Shown one piece after another: positions 10,705-19,454 of a DNA stretch of 64,000 nucleotides; positions within the stretch are counted from its first letter, which is position 1, and every line of letters starts with the position of its first letter. Position numbers and translations under genes: made by a program. The notes below the pieces were generated by a model that was not told where the DNA came from, did no database searches, and was given only the letters and a program-made list of their open reading frames with translations. The DNA is from Ichthyophis bannanicus (lineage: Eukaryota > Chordata > Amphibia > Gymnophiona > Ichthyophiidae). The stretch spans positions 197,524,184 through 197,588,183 of the forward strand of contig CM066044.1 of NCBI GenBank assembly GCA_033557465.1, in the 5' to 3' direction.

Positions 10705-10990
10705 ACTGTTGCCTGGCCAATCCTGCTGTGGACTTCGGTGGTGGACGCCATCTTCTTCTTTTGCACCAGCAATCCCAGGTATTTAAATTCTGGGACCTCC
10801 TCAATTTGGATTCCATTGAGGTGAACACTGGCCTGTGATCCATCTGCGGTCATAACTCTGGTCTTGTCTGCATTGATTCTTAGGCCATAAGACTGGGCAA
10901 TAAGAGCGATGTGGTAAAAGATGTTGGTGGCCTTTGTAGCCATGTTGGCAAATATGACACTGTTGTCTGTGAACATTGAGTTGGTCAGGA
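10705..10990 (-). pseudogene. RTE-like LINE, reverse transcriptase C-terminal part
   Basis: Minus-strand codons include SYGLRINADKTRVMT and FKYLGLLV, followed by STTEVHSRIGQA. These are the thumb-side blocks of an RTE/Rex-like non-LTR reverse transcriptase. The continuation lies at 8290-7700, beyond the CR1. The upstream end at about 10990 abuts DIRS-D RNase H sequence, which suggests a 5'-truncated LINE inserted in DIRS-D. Confidence 0.65.
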
Positions 10991-11711
10991 AGTTGTTTAC
11001 GTCATACTGGACCCTACATCTGTATCCCTTGCAGTTGGCCCCCCAGCCCGAAAGGCTGGTGTCCATGGCGAGAGGGATCCAGCGCAGCAACTCAAGGGGG
11101 ACCCCTGTTGCTGGCTTCTGAGGGTGTAGCCACCATCTGAGTGCTTTCTGTGTCACCACCAGGCAGGGCAAACATTGGTCAGAGGATGCTGCTGATGGGA
11201 CCATCTGCATAACAGTGTCCTCTGTAACAGTCACATTTGGGCCCAAGCCCATAGAACAAGCTCAATCGTCGCTGCCATGGTGCCTAACAGCTGCAGGTAA
11301 TGCCATGCTGTCAACTCCAACATACAGAGGAACTGTCTCACCAGTTGCCACAGCGCCTGCACCCTCTTTTGCGGTAGGAAGACCCAGCCGCTGTGCGTGT
11401 TGAAGCAAGCTCCGAGGTACTCGAGGTTCTGGGATGGAAGCAAACAACTTCTAGCTAAGTTGATGATCCATCCGAGGCTTTCCTGAAACTTGACTACCCT
11501 TGCTGTGATTTCACGTGAATGAGCCAATCATCGAGGTACGGATGCACCAAGATCCCTTCCTGATGCAGCGCCACCACCACCACAAACATTACCTTGGTGA
11601 ATATGTGGGGTGCCATTGCTAGACCAAAGGCAATGTCCAAAATCGGAAGTGCTCCATGGGCATTGCAAAGCGAAGAAACTGGTGATGCTCCTGACAGATG
11701 GGGATGTGCAG
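10990..11711 (-). pseudogene. DIRS-D reverse transcriptase / RNase H
   Basis: Visible blocks: IPICQEHHQFLRFA at the LTR edge, then FGLAMAPHIFTKV, PYLDDWLIH (intact catalytic DD), SLGWIINLARSCLLPSQN, LQLLGTMAA, and RNase H LRWWLHPQ...PLAMDTSLSGWGANC. Compared with DIRS-F the RNase H TTDAS has become AMDTS. Several frame changes break it up. It joins the N-terminal block at 13046 across the LTR insertion. Confidence 0.75.
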
Positions 11712-13045
11712 TGTCACCACCAGGGGGCAGTGTGCTGCTGATGGTGAAGAAATAGTTGTGCAGACTCGAATGGTAAAGCAAAATGTGGATTTATTCCCCT
11801 CCCGGGGTGGATTAATAAACAAGTGAACAGAACACAAGCAGAAACAAAAATATTCCAATCTTTTGGCAAAAACACAAAGGACATACAGCAATAACTTCTT
11901 GCTTCAAGGTAGGAACTTAAACTGTAGCACACAGGCTTTTGCTCTGTCTAGCGCAGAGATATTCTTTCAGATGAGACTAATGTACAGTCCATTAGGTCAG
12001 ATATAGATGAGGATTCACTGAGAGAGTCCACTAACATGGGTTCCTCCTCACGTTCCAAACCCTCTTGGTTGAAATATGTTTGGACATTTCCCCTTGGCAA
12101 GCCCTCACGGTAAGTTTCTCTGTTGCTATCTTCTGTTTGGGCTAGAGGAACTCTCTGTCCCCTCTTGCTAACAGACTTTAGCTTGTAAGGCTTCTTTTGG
12201 GGTTTAAAGCTTACTGCCAGCTCCTCTTCTGACATATACACGTCTTCTGGCCAGTCTCTAAGCTTTTCTGACGGCTGTGAATGCTCTCTATTCAAGTAGT
12301 TAGGTTGGGAGTAGCTGCCCTGCCCCCACCTCTGGCTTCCTGTGTAAGGTTGCTCTGCATTCACTCTACAAACACTTTTATTCCTTTTAACTTTCAATGG
12401 CTCACATTCATTCCCCAAGTCCCAGCTTCTTGTTACATACTTTTTAGCTACTGGCTTGTAGTTCCTCTGGTTAGAACGTAGGTTCCATGCTGCCGTGTCT
12501 CTGCAATCAGCAGGAGCTGCCCAGCTGGCCTCGGCTCTAGCAAGCTGCTTCCTCCTAGTGGATTCTGGGTATCTCTGAGGTTGAACGCTTCCTGGTTCAG
12601 ACTCTGAGTCACTTCCTATACTGAAGTGAGAGACTCTTCCTGGTTCCTCTCTGGTAACTGCTGTAGGTAAGACAGGCTGTCTTCTCTTCCTACAGTGCTC
12701 ACCTTGTCCCAGGTTTCTCCCTCTCAGGGCTTGTTCCAAATCTGAGCTCTCTGACAATTCCTCTCCTCCTGACAACTCTTTGGAGGTGTCGTCCTTGTAA
12801 TGCTTCCCCCTTGTGTTCCCTGCACTATCCTTATAAGGGCTGTGCATACTCCTCCCTACCAGGTGTGTGCTATTGGGATTTAGGGCGTTTCTTCTTACTA
12901 CACGTTTCTCCAGACCTCGTGGCTGCCTTTGTTGTCGTTGCCACTGACAACAGCTATCCACCTGGTCTGTTCTCCTGTCAGCTTTTGTACTGACATGCTG
13001 CATGTTTTGTATTTTAACAGTGGAAATTGGGGCTTCTTCATCACA
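11712..13045 (-). mobile_element. Solo LTR, copy 1 (with internal ORF)
   Basis: A 1,334-bp insertion in DIRS-D flanked by GCAG on both sides (11708-11711 and 13046-13049). Its plus-strand ends are TGTCACCACC and TTCATCACA, so it is TG...CA on either strand, as LTRs are. The minus strand carries an AATAAA about 80 bases before the 3' end (11790-11795), as expected for an LTR R/U5 boundary. Copy 2 at 53983-55431 shares both ends but has a different 4-bp duplication. No internal retroviral region is attached, so I read it as a solo LTR. The LTR family is not one I recognise. Confidence 0.75.
11948..13045 (-). CDS. Long ORF inside LTR copy 1, unknown protein
   Basis: The frame is open from the very first base of the LTR (minus strand, 13045) to a stop at 11948: 365 codons, first ATG at 13003 (351 residues). 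I recognise no family. The product is hydrophilic and rich in Arg, Glu, Gln and Ser, without membrane segments or obvious catalytic motifs. Blocks shared with the second LTR ORF include RYPE..RRKQL near the middle, an acidic (Y/C)(M/I)SEEE motif, and the C-terminal EPM(L/V)(V/I)D...DPMDCTL-like end. Because the frame reaches the LTR edge, a provirus might have started the protein in the internal region. An accessory protein encoded in the LTR, by position like those of some retroviruses, is an inference only. Confidence 0.6.
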   Translation of the reverse strand, partial: CDEEAPISTVKIQNMQHVSTKADRRTDQVDSCCQWQRQQRQPRGLEKRVVRRNALNPNSTHLVGRSMHSPYKDSAGNTRGKHYKDDTSKELSGGEELSESSDLEQALRGRNLGQGEHCRKRRQPVLPTAVTREEPGRVSHFSIGSDSESEPGSVQPQRYPESTRRKQLARAEASWAAPADCRDTAAWNLRSNQRNYKPVAKKYVTRSWDLGNECEPLKVKRNKSVCRVNAEQPYTGSQRWGQGSYSQPNYLNREHSQPSEKLRDWPEDVYMSEEELAVSFKPQKKPYKLKSVSKRGQRVPLAQTEDSNRETYREGLPRGNVQTYFNQEGLEREEEPMLVDSLSESSSISDLMDCTLVSSERISLR

Positions 13046-13430
13046 GCAGGTAAGCCTTGGTAAGGTCGAGTGAGGTTAGGAAGTCCACCTCTCGCACAGC
13101 CATGATATCTGATCGGAGGGTCTCAATGTGAAACTATGGAACTCGTAGACACCTGCTCACTTGCTTGAGATTGAGGATGGGATGAAAGGACCCCTCCATT
13201 TTTGAAACCACAAAATAAATGGAGATTCGCCACCACCACATTGGTCCATGGGAACCGGCACCATGGCTCTCAACTGTTGGAGCTGCTCCAGTGTGTCTCG
13301 CACTGCCCGCGCCTTGTACCCAAGGGGCAAAACATCCCCTCTGATATGTTGTGAAATACACAGTTCAAAAATGTCTGAAATCCTGGGCCTGTCCCTTCGC
13401 CAGCGGCCCCTTTTGGACTCCTCTAGTCTT
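13046..13430 (-). pseudogene. DIRS-D reverse transcriptase, N-terminal block
   Basis: Minus-strand codons read FVVSKMEGSFHPILNLKQVS and then SLDLTKAYL, the start of the palm domain. The block stops exactly at the LTR edge, and the next residues of the palm continue at 11711. One can see that CTTACCTG...CACATCCCC was a single stretch before the insertion. Confidence 0.7.
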
Positions 13431-13487
13431 TAACCAACTTCTCCAGCTCCTCTCCGAACAAGAGCTTTCCTTTGAAAGGCAATTTGC

Positions 13488-14700
13488 TCAACTGGGCCTT
13501 CGAGAAGACATCTGCTGCCCATTTGTGCAGCCACAGGTAACGTGGGCCACCACCACCAAGGCCATGCTCTTTGAGTGCCCCCTGATCAGATCATAGAAGG
13601 CATATGCTAGGTATGTAGTCCCAGATTCTAGCCATGCAGCCACTGCTGGCTCTGGAATCCCCTGCGCCTGCTGCAGGCACATACTTGCCACAATGGCCCC
13701 ACATGCCGATGCCTGCAAGGACAGGGCACTCATGTCAAATGCCTGCTTCAACATGGTGTCCAATTTCCTATCCTGCACATCCTTGAGCACTGCACTACCC
13801 TCAACGGGAATCATAGTCTTCTTGGTCATGGCCGATACTGCAGCATCCACCTTCGGAGAACAGAATATCTCCCTCTCTTGCTCAGGGAGGGGGTACAAAC
13901 ACATCACTGTCCTAGCCCTTCTCAACCCAGCCTCTGGGAGATCCCACTCAATGTGGATTATCTGTTTAATCACTCTATGCAATGGGAATACCCGCTGAGG
14001 TGTGTGGACTGCCTGAAACAGAGGGTCTTCAAGGACGTCCTCTTCCAGCAGCTGTCCTGCCAGTATATTGAGTGCCTTGAGGGACTCGGCAATAAGAGCT
14101 GCCTCATGATGGAAGACTTGGACTATCCGAGCTTCCTCCTCCTGCAGGATCTCCCCTTCCTTGAGCTTATCAGGTTCCAAATCCGCATCAGCCTCTGCCT
14201 CCAAATTCCTTTGCTCGTTTGAAGGAAGGGATGCAGTTTCCTCGTATGCGTCGCCTACGAGATGTCATCTGCCCAAGACTGGCTCCTCATCTGCTCTTTC
14301 AGACACCCTTCACTTTCTGCTGCTCCCCCCTGCTAGGGCAATGTATCTGCTCTGCTCTGCTACATGCAAAATGCCCTGTGCATGAGAAGCCCAAACTCGG
14401 GGAGAAACCCCCGGGAGTCCATCCCCCTGCCCCTGGGAGGTTGAGGGCCTTGGGGAGAAGAGCTCATGGCTAACAGATTCCAATAGTGGTGGAGCAGTAC
14501 TGTCTCCCTGAACAGACGCCCCTGGTGCGGTGTCCGGCACTTATGGGCCACCATCCACCTTCCTGGAGGACCCACTCTCATGTTGCATGCCTCCTTCTGC
14601 TGCCTGGGTGTCTGTCGTGCACCCGCAGCAAATATCCTCTGCCAAAACTGTGTCCCATCGAGCCCCATATGCTACACACTGCAGCCACTGAGACATGGCC
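13488..14700 (-). pseudogene. DIRS-D gag
   Basis: An open stretch of 238 codons (14204-13488) contains VDAAVSAMTKKTMIPVEG and DVQDRKLDTMLKQAF, blocks typical of a DIRS gag family different from that of the other copies here. A second frame (14310-14668) and the region to 14700 appear to carry its N-terminal part (WLQCVAYGARWDT near 14660). Frameshifts near 14210-14310 separate them. Its role would be structural, packaging the RNA. Confidence 0.6.
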
Positions 14701-14704
14701 AGGT

Positions 14705-15621
14705 TAGAGGGTAGGGAAGGCCTAATGCCCCTTCCAGAGCCCCCAGCAGAGCCTTAGTTGTGGTCCTCAGTGATCTGTTCAAGATTTATTTTTCTTTTCT
14801 TTTTTTTTAATCCTGCTACGGGCTTTCAAACACCAAAAATATGCCTTCTGAAAATAACCCGGTCAGATGGAAAAAGAACCCCGTTCGCGGCCCCCTTCCC
14901 CTGCAAGCTACTGACTAACGCGATTTTCCCGCTTAGAAAAATTGTGCAGCTTCCCGTACCGCCAGCTGCTACCTGGAGACAACTCACATGGTTTCAGGCC
15001 ACTCACCACACTCATCTGGCGGCCAGGGCTCAACTGAGGGTGTCCTGGCCCCATCTCCCCAAAGGGCTGCAAATTGCTGTTTGCGGCTGCATTCCCCACC
15101 TCGTGTTCAGCCTCGTACTGGCTTTGGCGCCGAGGCAGGAGGCTGAAGGAGAGCTGCCATCACTATCTGGCTCTACCTACTCCCCCCTCCCCACAACTCC
15201 CGCTGCAGCCTTGCCTGTTGCACCAGAAAACCTCTCAGCTATGAAAAGCTCCTGTCCCAATGCCCCCCCCCCCTTTTTTTCCTAAATAACCTTAATGTGA
15301 AGCCTCCAGGCTTACCAACCAACCCGTCTTCCTCAGAAAGGGACCCAGCTGCCCCCAAAGGAGACGGTCTATTTTCTGCCACCAAAAGAAGGGAGGGGGG
15401 GGGAAAAACTAAAACCTAACAGGCCTCTTAGTTGTCCCTTCAGTAAGTCCAGATCTCTGAATCACCTGCTCCAGTTGTTTGGAGACAGAGCTTACTGGGG
15501 CTGGTAGGTGGTACCAGCTGTCTAAGTATACTGATGTCATCAAAACTAGACATGCTCACTCTCCAAGCTGCTGGTGGGAGTTGACTACCTAGAGGTATGG
15601 GACTGGACTGGAGGGACAATA
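14705..15621. other. DIRS-D upstream flank, no clear feature
   Basis: The stretch has a C/T-rich centre (about 15170-15290, including a run of ten C) and no convincing protein. The 175-codon open frame at 14758-15285 is low-complexity and matches nothing I know. The last 20 bases hold the target duplication and probably the edge of a Tc1-like transposon (see 17602-17672). Confidence 0.4.
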
Positions 15622-15899
15622 AGGAAGTAGTAATTTCTTTTTTTTTTTTTTAAATTTCAAAACCTATTTATTAAGGTAATATAAAGGTAATACAAGCAGT
15701 AAAACAATATACATTGAAACAATAAACATTGAAACAATATACATTCCAAAATAATATCAATCGAATATCAATAACTCCAGCCCACAATATGAAGTGTGAT
15801 ACTAAAAGTAAATAACTAAAGAAAAAGAAAAACATCCCAATATGGAGCGAGAAACAAAACAGACTCTTGATACTTAGCTAGGGCCCCAGATAAAATAAA

Positions 15900-16727
15900 T
15901 TACGCTTTGGCCAAGCCTTTCAAAAAGGTTTCCAATTGAAGGGAATCATAAAAAATATAAGATTTACTTTGATACATTACAACACATTTGCATGGATATT
16001 TTAATACAAAAGTGGCTCCTAAAGCCAAGACACGAGGTCTAAGCACAAGAAAAGCTCTGCGTTTCAATTGGGTAGTACGACAAACATCGGGAAATATCTG
16101 AATCGATTGGCCAAAAAACTTTTCATGACGATTTTTGAAATAAGAACGTAACACTAAATCTTTATCTCTCTCTAATGAAAAGGAAACAAGTAAAGTAGCG
16201 CGAGAGGGAATTTCCTCAGTAGAGGTTTCTAAAAAAGCGGAAAGATCTAAACTAGGCACATTTAAACGATCCATTTCGCCATGATCACAATCACCTCCCC
16301 CAGCCACCAAATCCGAAGCGGAGGATTTTCTGACTCCAGTCGGTAAATAATAAATTTTTGATAGAACTATTGCATCGGAGTCAGAGAATCTCAACACTTC
16401 CTTAATATATTTAAGAAACAATATACTGGGTGAGAGATAATGTGTCTTGGGGAAATTCAATAAGCGAAGATTTTTTGCACGCAAAGCATTTTCAAGCATT
16501 TCGTCATGGCGATGTAATATCAAAGAGTCCTGAACAGCAGATGCCAGAACACCTTGTATTGAGGAAACCGACCCCTCTAGCTTAACCTTAGAATGTTCCA
16601 AATCAGTCAACCGGTCTTGATAATTAGATAGAGCAGTCACGGTATCATAAGTAAATTTAGATAGCTGCACCAAAGAGGAATTTAAGGATAACTCAGTCCG
16701 GGATACGACTTGCCATATATCCTGTAA
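15900..16727 (-). pseudogene. L1 ORF1p, central and C-terminal part
   Basis: The longest open frame is 257 residues (16673-15900), and it extends upstream in frame to the inversion point (SLQDIW near 16712). Order: coiled-coil-like N-terminal helix, HDEMLENALRAKNLRLLNFP leading into the RNA-binding fold, then LVSFSLERDKDLVLRSYFKN and the C-terminal domain with DVCRTTQLKRRAFLVLRPRV. ORF1p binds L1 RNA and chaperones its reverse transcription. The frame is intact to its stop, but the N-terminus is in the inverted part at 17203-17584, so the gene is broken. Confidence 0.85.
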
Positions 16728-17072
16728 AGTGTGTGCTTCTCTTCTATTTCCTGACTGGAGCGGATTGGTGCTCTCCCGGGGCGTCCTGTGATCACGTGAG
16801 CACTGTGGGCTTTAAGAACTCAGCCCCCACCGCGGCACTTTGAGTGTGTGCTTCTCTTCTATTTCCTGACTGGAGTGGATTGGTGCTCTCCCGGGGCGTC
16901 CTGTGATCACGTGAGCACTGTGGGCTTTAAGAACTCAGCCCCCACCGCGGCACTTTGAGTGTGTGCTTCTCTTCTATTTCCTGACTGGAGCGGATTGGTG
17001 CTCTCCCGGGGCGTCCTGTGATCACGTGAGCACTGTGGGCTTTAAGAACTTAGCCCCCACCGCGGCACGCGC
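16728..17072 (+). promoter_or_regulatory. Three tandem 115-bp promoter-type monomers
   Basis: Units start at 16728, 16843 and 16958, each with GTGTGTGCTTCTCTTCTATT near its start and TGATCACGTGAGCACTG in the middle, containing an E-box CACGTG. Copies differ at only two or three positions. They sit at the 5' end of the inverted L1 segment, ahead of the ORF1 start, the position of tandem promoter monomers in some mammalian L1 families. Promoter function is inferred. Confidence 0.75.
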
Positions 17073-17202
17073 ACCGCGGGCGCGTGTCCGTGGGCACGTG
17101 CTCCGAAGGGGCGTGTCCAAAGGGGCAGGCCCTGCCCCTTCGGAGCACTTCAGAGAAGATCGGAGTTTACAGAAGTTTGGTTTGTTTATTCTACTGTGCT
17201 GT

Positions 17203-17584
17203 ATGGGGAAACGAAAGAAGAAAGTTGTTTCTTTACCTGCATCGTCTAGTAAGGCTGTCAAGGTTGTAGGACCCATGGATAGTCACGTTACATCCCTGGT
17301 GTCCTCCCTTGCCGCTCATGCTGTTTCGGAGTCCTCCATGTCAGCCAGTCTATGCTCCGAGGATCTATCTCCACAACCGCGTAGGGTTATGACTCTACCC
17401 AGCATAGAGCCCTTATCGTTGGAGGCAGGCTCTTTTCGTAGTGTCGGGGCGGACCCGGCAACCGATTCTGCTCTGCTTCCAGATGCCTTCCTAAAGGTAA
17501 ACTCTGTTACCACTGCATTGCCTTCTCCTTTTGAGTTTTCCTCAGCTGCTGAAGCCCCCAAACCACCGATGAAGGTTTCTTTAC
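17203..17584 (+). pseudogene. L1 ORF1p, N-terminal part (inverted)
   Basis: ATG at 17203 begins MGKRKKKVVSLPASSSK, a basic start followed by a Ser/Pro-rich disordered region, typical of L1-clade ORF1p N-termini. The frame reaches PPMKVSLQEV, where the insertion ends at the target duplication. The equivalent position SLQDIW opens the minus-strand half at about 16712. The apparent extension to 17649 is host flank. Confidence 0.75.
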
Positions 17585-17601
17585 AGGAAGTAGTAATTTC
17601 T

Positions 17602-17672
17602 GAGAAAAAAAAATATGACCTGGAAAAGATTAATAGCACCTTTCACTGATATTTAGTTGTACAACCCTTGGC
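17602..17672 (-). pseudogene. Tc1-like transposase, last codons and 3' end
   Basis: Minus-strand sequence reads AKGCTTKYQ followed by a stop, the typical end of a Tc1 transposase, then a short 3' region. It continues the frame of 19241-19441; the SINE lies between. It is bounded on the other side by the ORF1-only L1. Confidence 0.65.
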
Positions 17673-17761
17673 AGTGATTTATTTATTTATTTATTTTATT
17701 TACATTCTCTTATATACCACGCCATTCTGCATCAGTGCGGTTTACATTGAACAGGGCATTA

Positions 17762-19081
17762 CGAGGGGGTACCCAAAAAAAACAGGAATTATTTTTTAAA
17801 AGCTATTTATTTCAAATTCTTTACAAAACAACCTTATCCCCTTCAAAATACTCTCCATTACAACTGATACATTTGTCCCACCGGTGCTTCCACTGTTCAA
17901 AACATTTTTTGTAGTCATCTTTAGAAACGGCTGACAGCTCCTCCCTCCTTTTTTTCTTGACTTCTTCAATGTTGTCAAATCGGTGTCCTTTCATGCCCCT
18001 TTTCATGCGTGGAAATAAGAAAAAGTCGCACGGAGCCAGGTCAGGCGAGTAAGGTGCGTGGGGCAGCGGAACCATGCCATTTTTAGCCAAAAACTGTCTA
18101 ACAGAGATGGCTGTGTGTGCAGGTGCGTTGTCGTGGTGGAAGAACCAGTCTCCTGTCTGCCACAAATCGGGTCTTTTTTGACGAACACTGTTGTGCAATC
18201 TTCTTAAAAATTCCAAATAAAAGGTTTGATTGACGGTCTGACCTGGGGGAACAAACTCTGAATGAACTACCCCCTTGGCATCAAAAAAGCAAATCAGCAT
18301 TGTTTTGATGTTTGATTTGACTTGACGACATTTTTTTGGACGGGGTGACGATGACGTCTTCCATTGGCTTGACTGTTGCTTTGTTTCTGGGTCGTAACCA
18401 TAGCACCATGACTCATCACCTGTAATGACCTTTGACAGAAAATCTGGATCAGTTTCAAGCTGTTGTTTCAAAACACGACATGTTTCAACTCGATGTTCCT
18501 TTTGATTGTCAGTCAGAACCCGAGGAACAAACTTGGCAGCAACCCTTTTCATTCCCAAATCTTCCGTTAAAATTCGCTGAACCGAGCTCCAAGATAACCC
18601 ACTGATCTCTGACAGTTGATCAATTGTCTGTCGACGGTCTGTGAGCACAAGCTCTAATTTTTTCAATATTTTCATCGATTCGGGCAGTTGATGGACACCC
18701 AGAACGAGGTTTGTCATCAATCGACATGTCGCCATTTTTAAACCGAGCAAACCACTGGTACACTTGACTTTTTCCCATAGCGTCATCTTGATAAGCTGTT
18801 TTCAACATTAAAACAGTTTCAGCAGCATTTTTACCGAGTAGAAAACAAAATTTCACAGCTGCACGTTGTTCACTTAGACTTGTCATCATAAAAAAAGAAA
18901 CAAGAACAAAACAGCGCTAGCAAAAACAATCACTGCAGATGAACAGAACAAGCCAGGTCGACAACATAGGCGGCACTGAACTGACAATGAGTTGCACTAT
19001 ACACACCTAGCGGCAGAAGTGCGTACTACACAAGTTCCGCCCACGGCAATGTTATTCCTGTTTTTTTTGGGTACCCCCTCG
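17762..19081 (-). mobile_element. mariner transposon (DD34D)
   Basis: A 1,320-bp DNA transposon with 28-bp perfect terminal inverted repeats beginning CGAGGGGGTACCC, flanked by the TA target duplication (17760-17761 and 19082-19083). It carries one transposase gene on the minus strand and sits in the middle of a SINE. Intact repeats and a single frameshift suggest fairly recent activity. Confidence 0.95.
17821..18889 (-). pseudogene. mariner transposase with one frameshift
   Basis: Cut-and-paste transposase of about 345 residues. The N-terminal helix-turn-helix part (18889-18620) holds KSQVYQWFARFKNGD and DDKPRSGCPST. The catalytic part (to 17821) has ILTEDLGMKRVAAKFVPRVL, ITGDESWCYGYDP (first Asp), HHDNAPAHTA (second Asp) and YSPDLAPCDFFLFP (third Asp). 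Counting gives 34 residues between the second and third Asp, so DD34D. The two frames overlap near 18660 at an A-rich run, where one base has been gained or lost. All three catalytic residues remain. Confidence 0.93.
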
Positions 19082-19240
19082 TATAACTTGGAGATAACTA
19101 TTTTACAGGGCTATGGAGGGTTAAGTGGCTTGCCCAAGACCACAAGTAGCACCTGTGGGACTAGAAACCCCAGTCCTTCCGGCCTGAAGTACCTTGCCCC
19201 AACCACTAGGCCAGTCCTCCACTCCGTTGCATAGAGTGAT

Positions 19241-19441
19241 GACAGCCTCCAAACATTTCTTGTAGCTATCTATAAGTGTCGTACATCTGTCTGCTGCTGA
19301 TAGTTTCTTCCACTCTTCAGCTGTGATTTGTTGCAGCTCATGAATGTTTCCAGGATTCCTTTTACAAATGGCAGATTTCAGCTCTTTCCAAAGCTTCTCG
19401 ATTAGACTGAGACATATTGCTAGCTAGTTTAAAACAGTTCA
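19241..19441 (-). pseudogene. Tc1-like transposase, C-terminal catalytic part
   Basis: Minus-strand frame reads LIEKLWKELKSAICKRNP, then ELQQITAEEWKKL and LIDSYKKCLEAVI: the Glu-containing end of a DD34E Tc1 transposase. The upstream part with the second Asp lies at 34891-34975, across the 15.4 kb L1-A insertion. The last codons lie at 17602-17672, across the SINE. Confidence 0.8.
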
Positions 19442-19454
19442 TTTGTTCCTTTTT

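Larger units (their letters stand above)
10990..15621 (-). mobile_element. DIRS-D, divergent DIRS family copy split by an LTR
   Basis: Minus-strand order is gag (about 14700-13488), reverse transcriptase start (13430-13046), an inserted LTR (11712-13045), then reverse transcriptase and RNase H (11711-10990). The recombinase part is missing because the 3' side meets the RTE-like LINE. The protein blocks are DIRS-like but differ clearly from copies A, B, C, E and F, so this is a separate family. The stretch 14710-15621 holds no protein I can place and may include its leader and terminal repeat. Confidence 0.7.
15639..17584 (-). mobile_element. ORF1-only L1 element (HAL1-like) with 5' inversion
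   Basis: A complete insertion bounded by a perfect 17-base duplication AGGAAGTAGTAATTTCT (15622-15638 and 17585-17601) with a poly(A) tail seen as T's at 15639-15652. On the minus strand the 3' part gives ORF1 C-terminus, about 240 bases of 3' UTR ending AATAAATAGG, and poly(A). The 5' part (16728-17584) is inverted: on the plus strand it reads tandem promoter units, leader and ORF1 N-terminus. Both halves meet at the same ORF1 position (TTTACAGGA occurs at both break points), which is the twin-priming signature. No ORF2 follows ORF1. Confidence 0.85.
17679..19234 (-). mobile_element. tRNA-derived SINE with L2-like tail, split by mariner
   Basis: A minus-strand SINE of about 235 bases once the mariner is removed. 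The head carries an A-box-like GGCCTAGTGG and a B-box-like region (GGGGTTTCTAGTCCC). The tail reads CCGCACTGATGC...TGGTATATAAGAG and ends in AAATAAAT repeats, the same theme as L2 3' ends in this window. It interrupts the Tc1 transposase, with AGTGAT duplicated at 17673-17678 and 19235-19240. Confidence 0.8.

Noticed and set aside
14758..15285. 175-codon plus-strand ORF
   Set aside because: Low-complexity, Pro- and Leu-rich, next to DIRS-D on the opposite strand; no recognisable domain and no start context.
16963..17202. Upstream part of the 228-codon plus-strand ORF
   Set aside because: It runs through the promoter monomers. The likely ORF1 start is the ATG at 17203, followed by GKRKKK.
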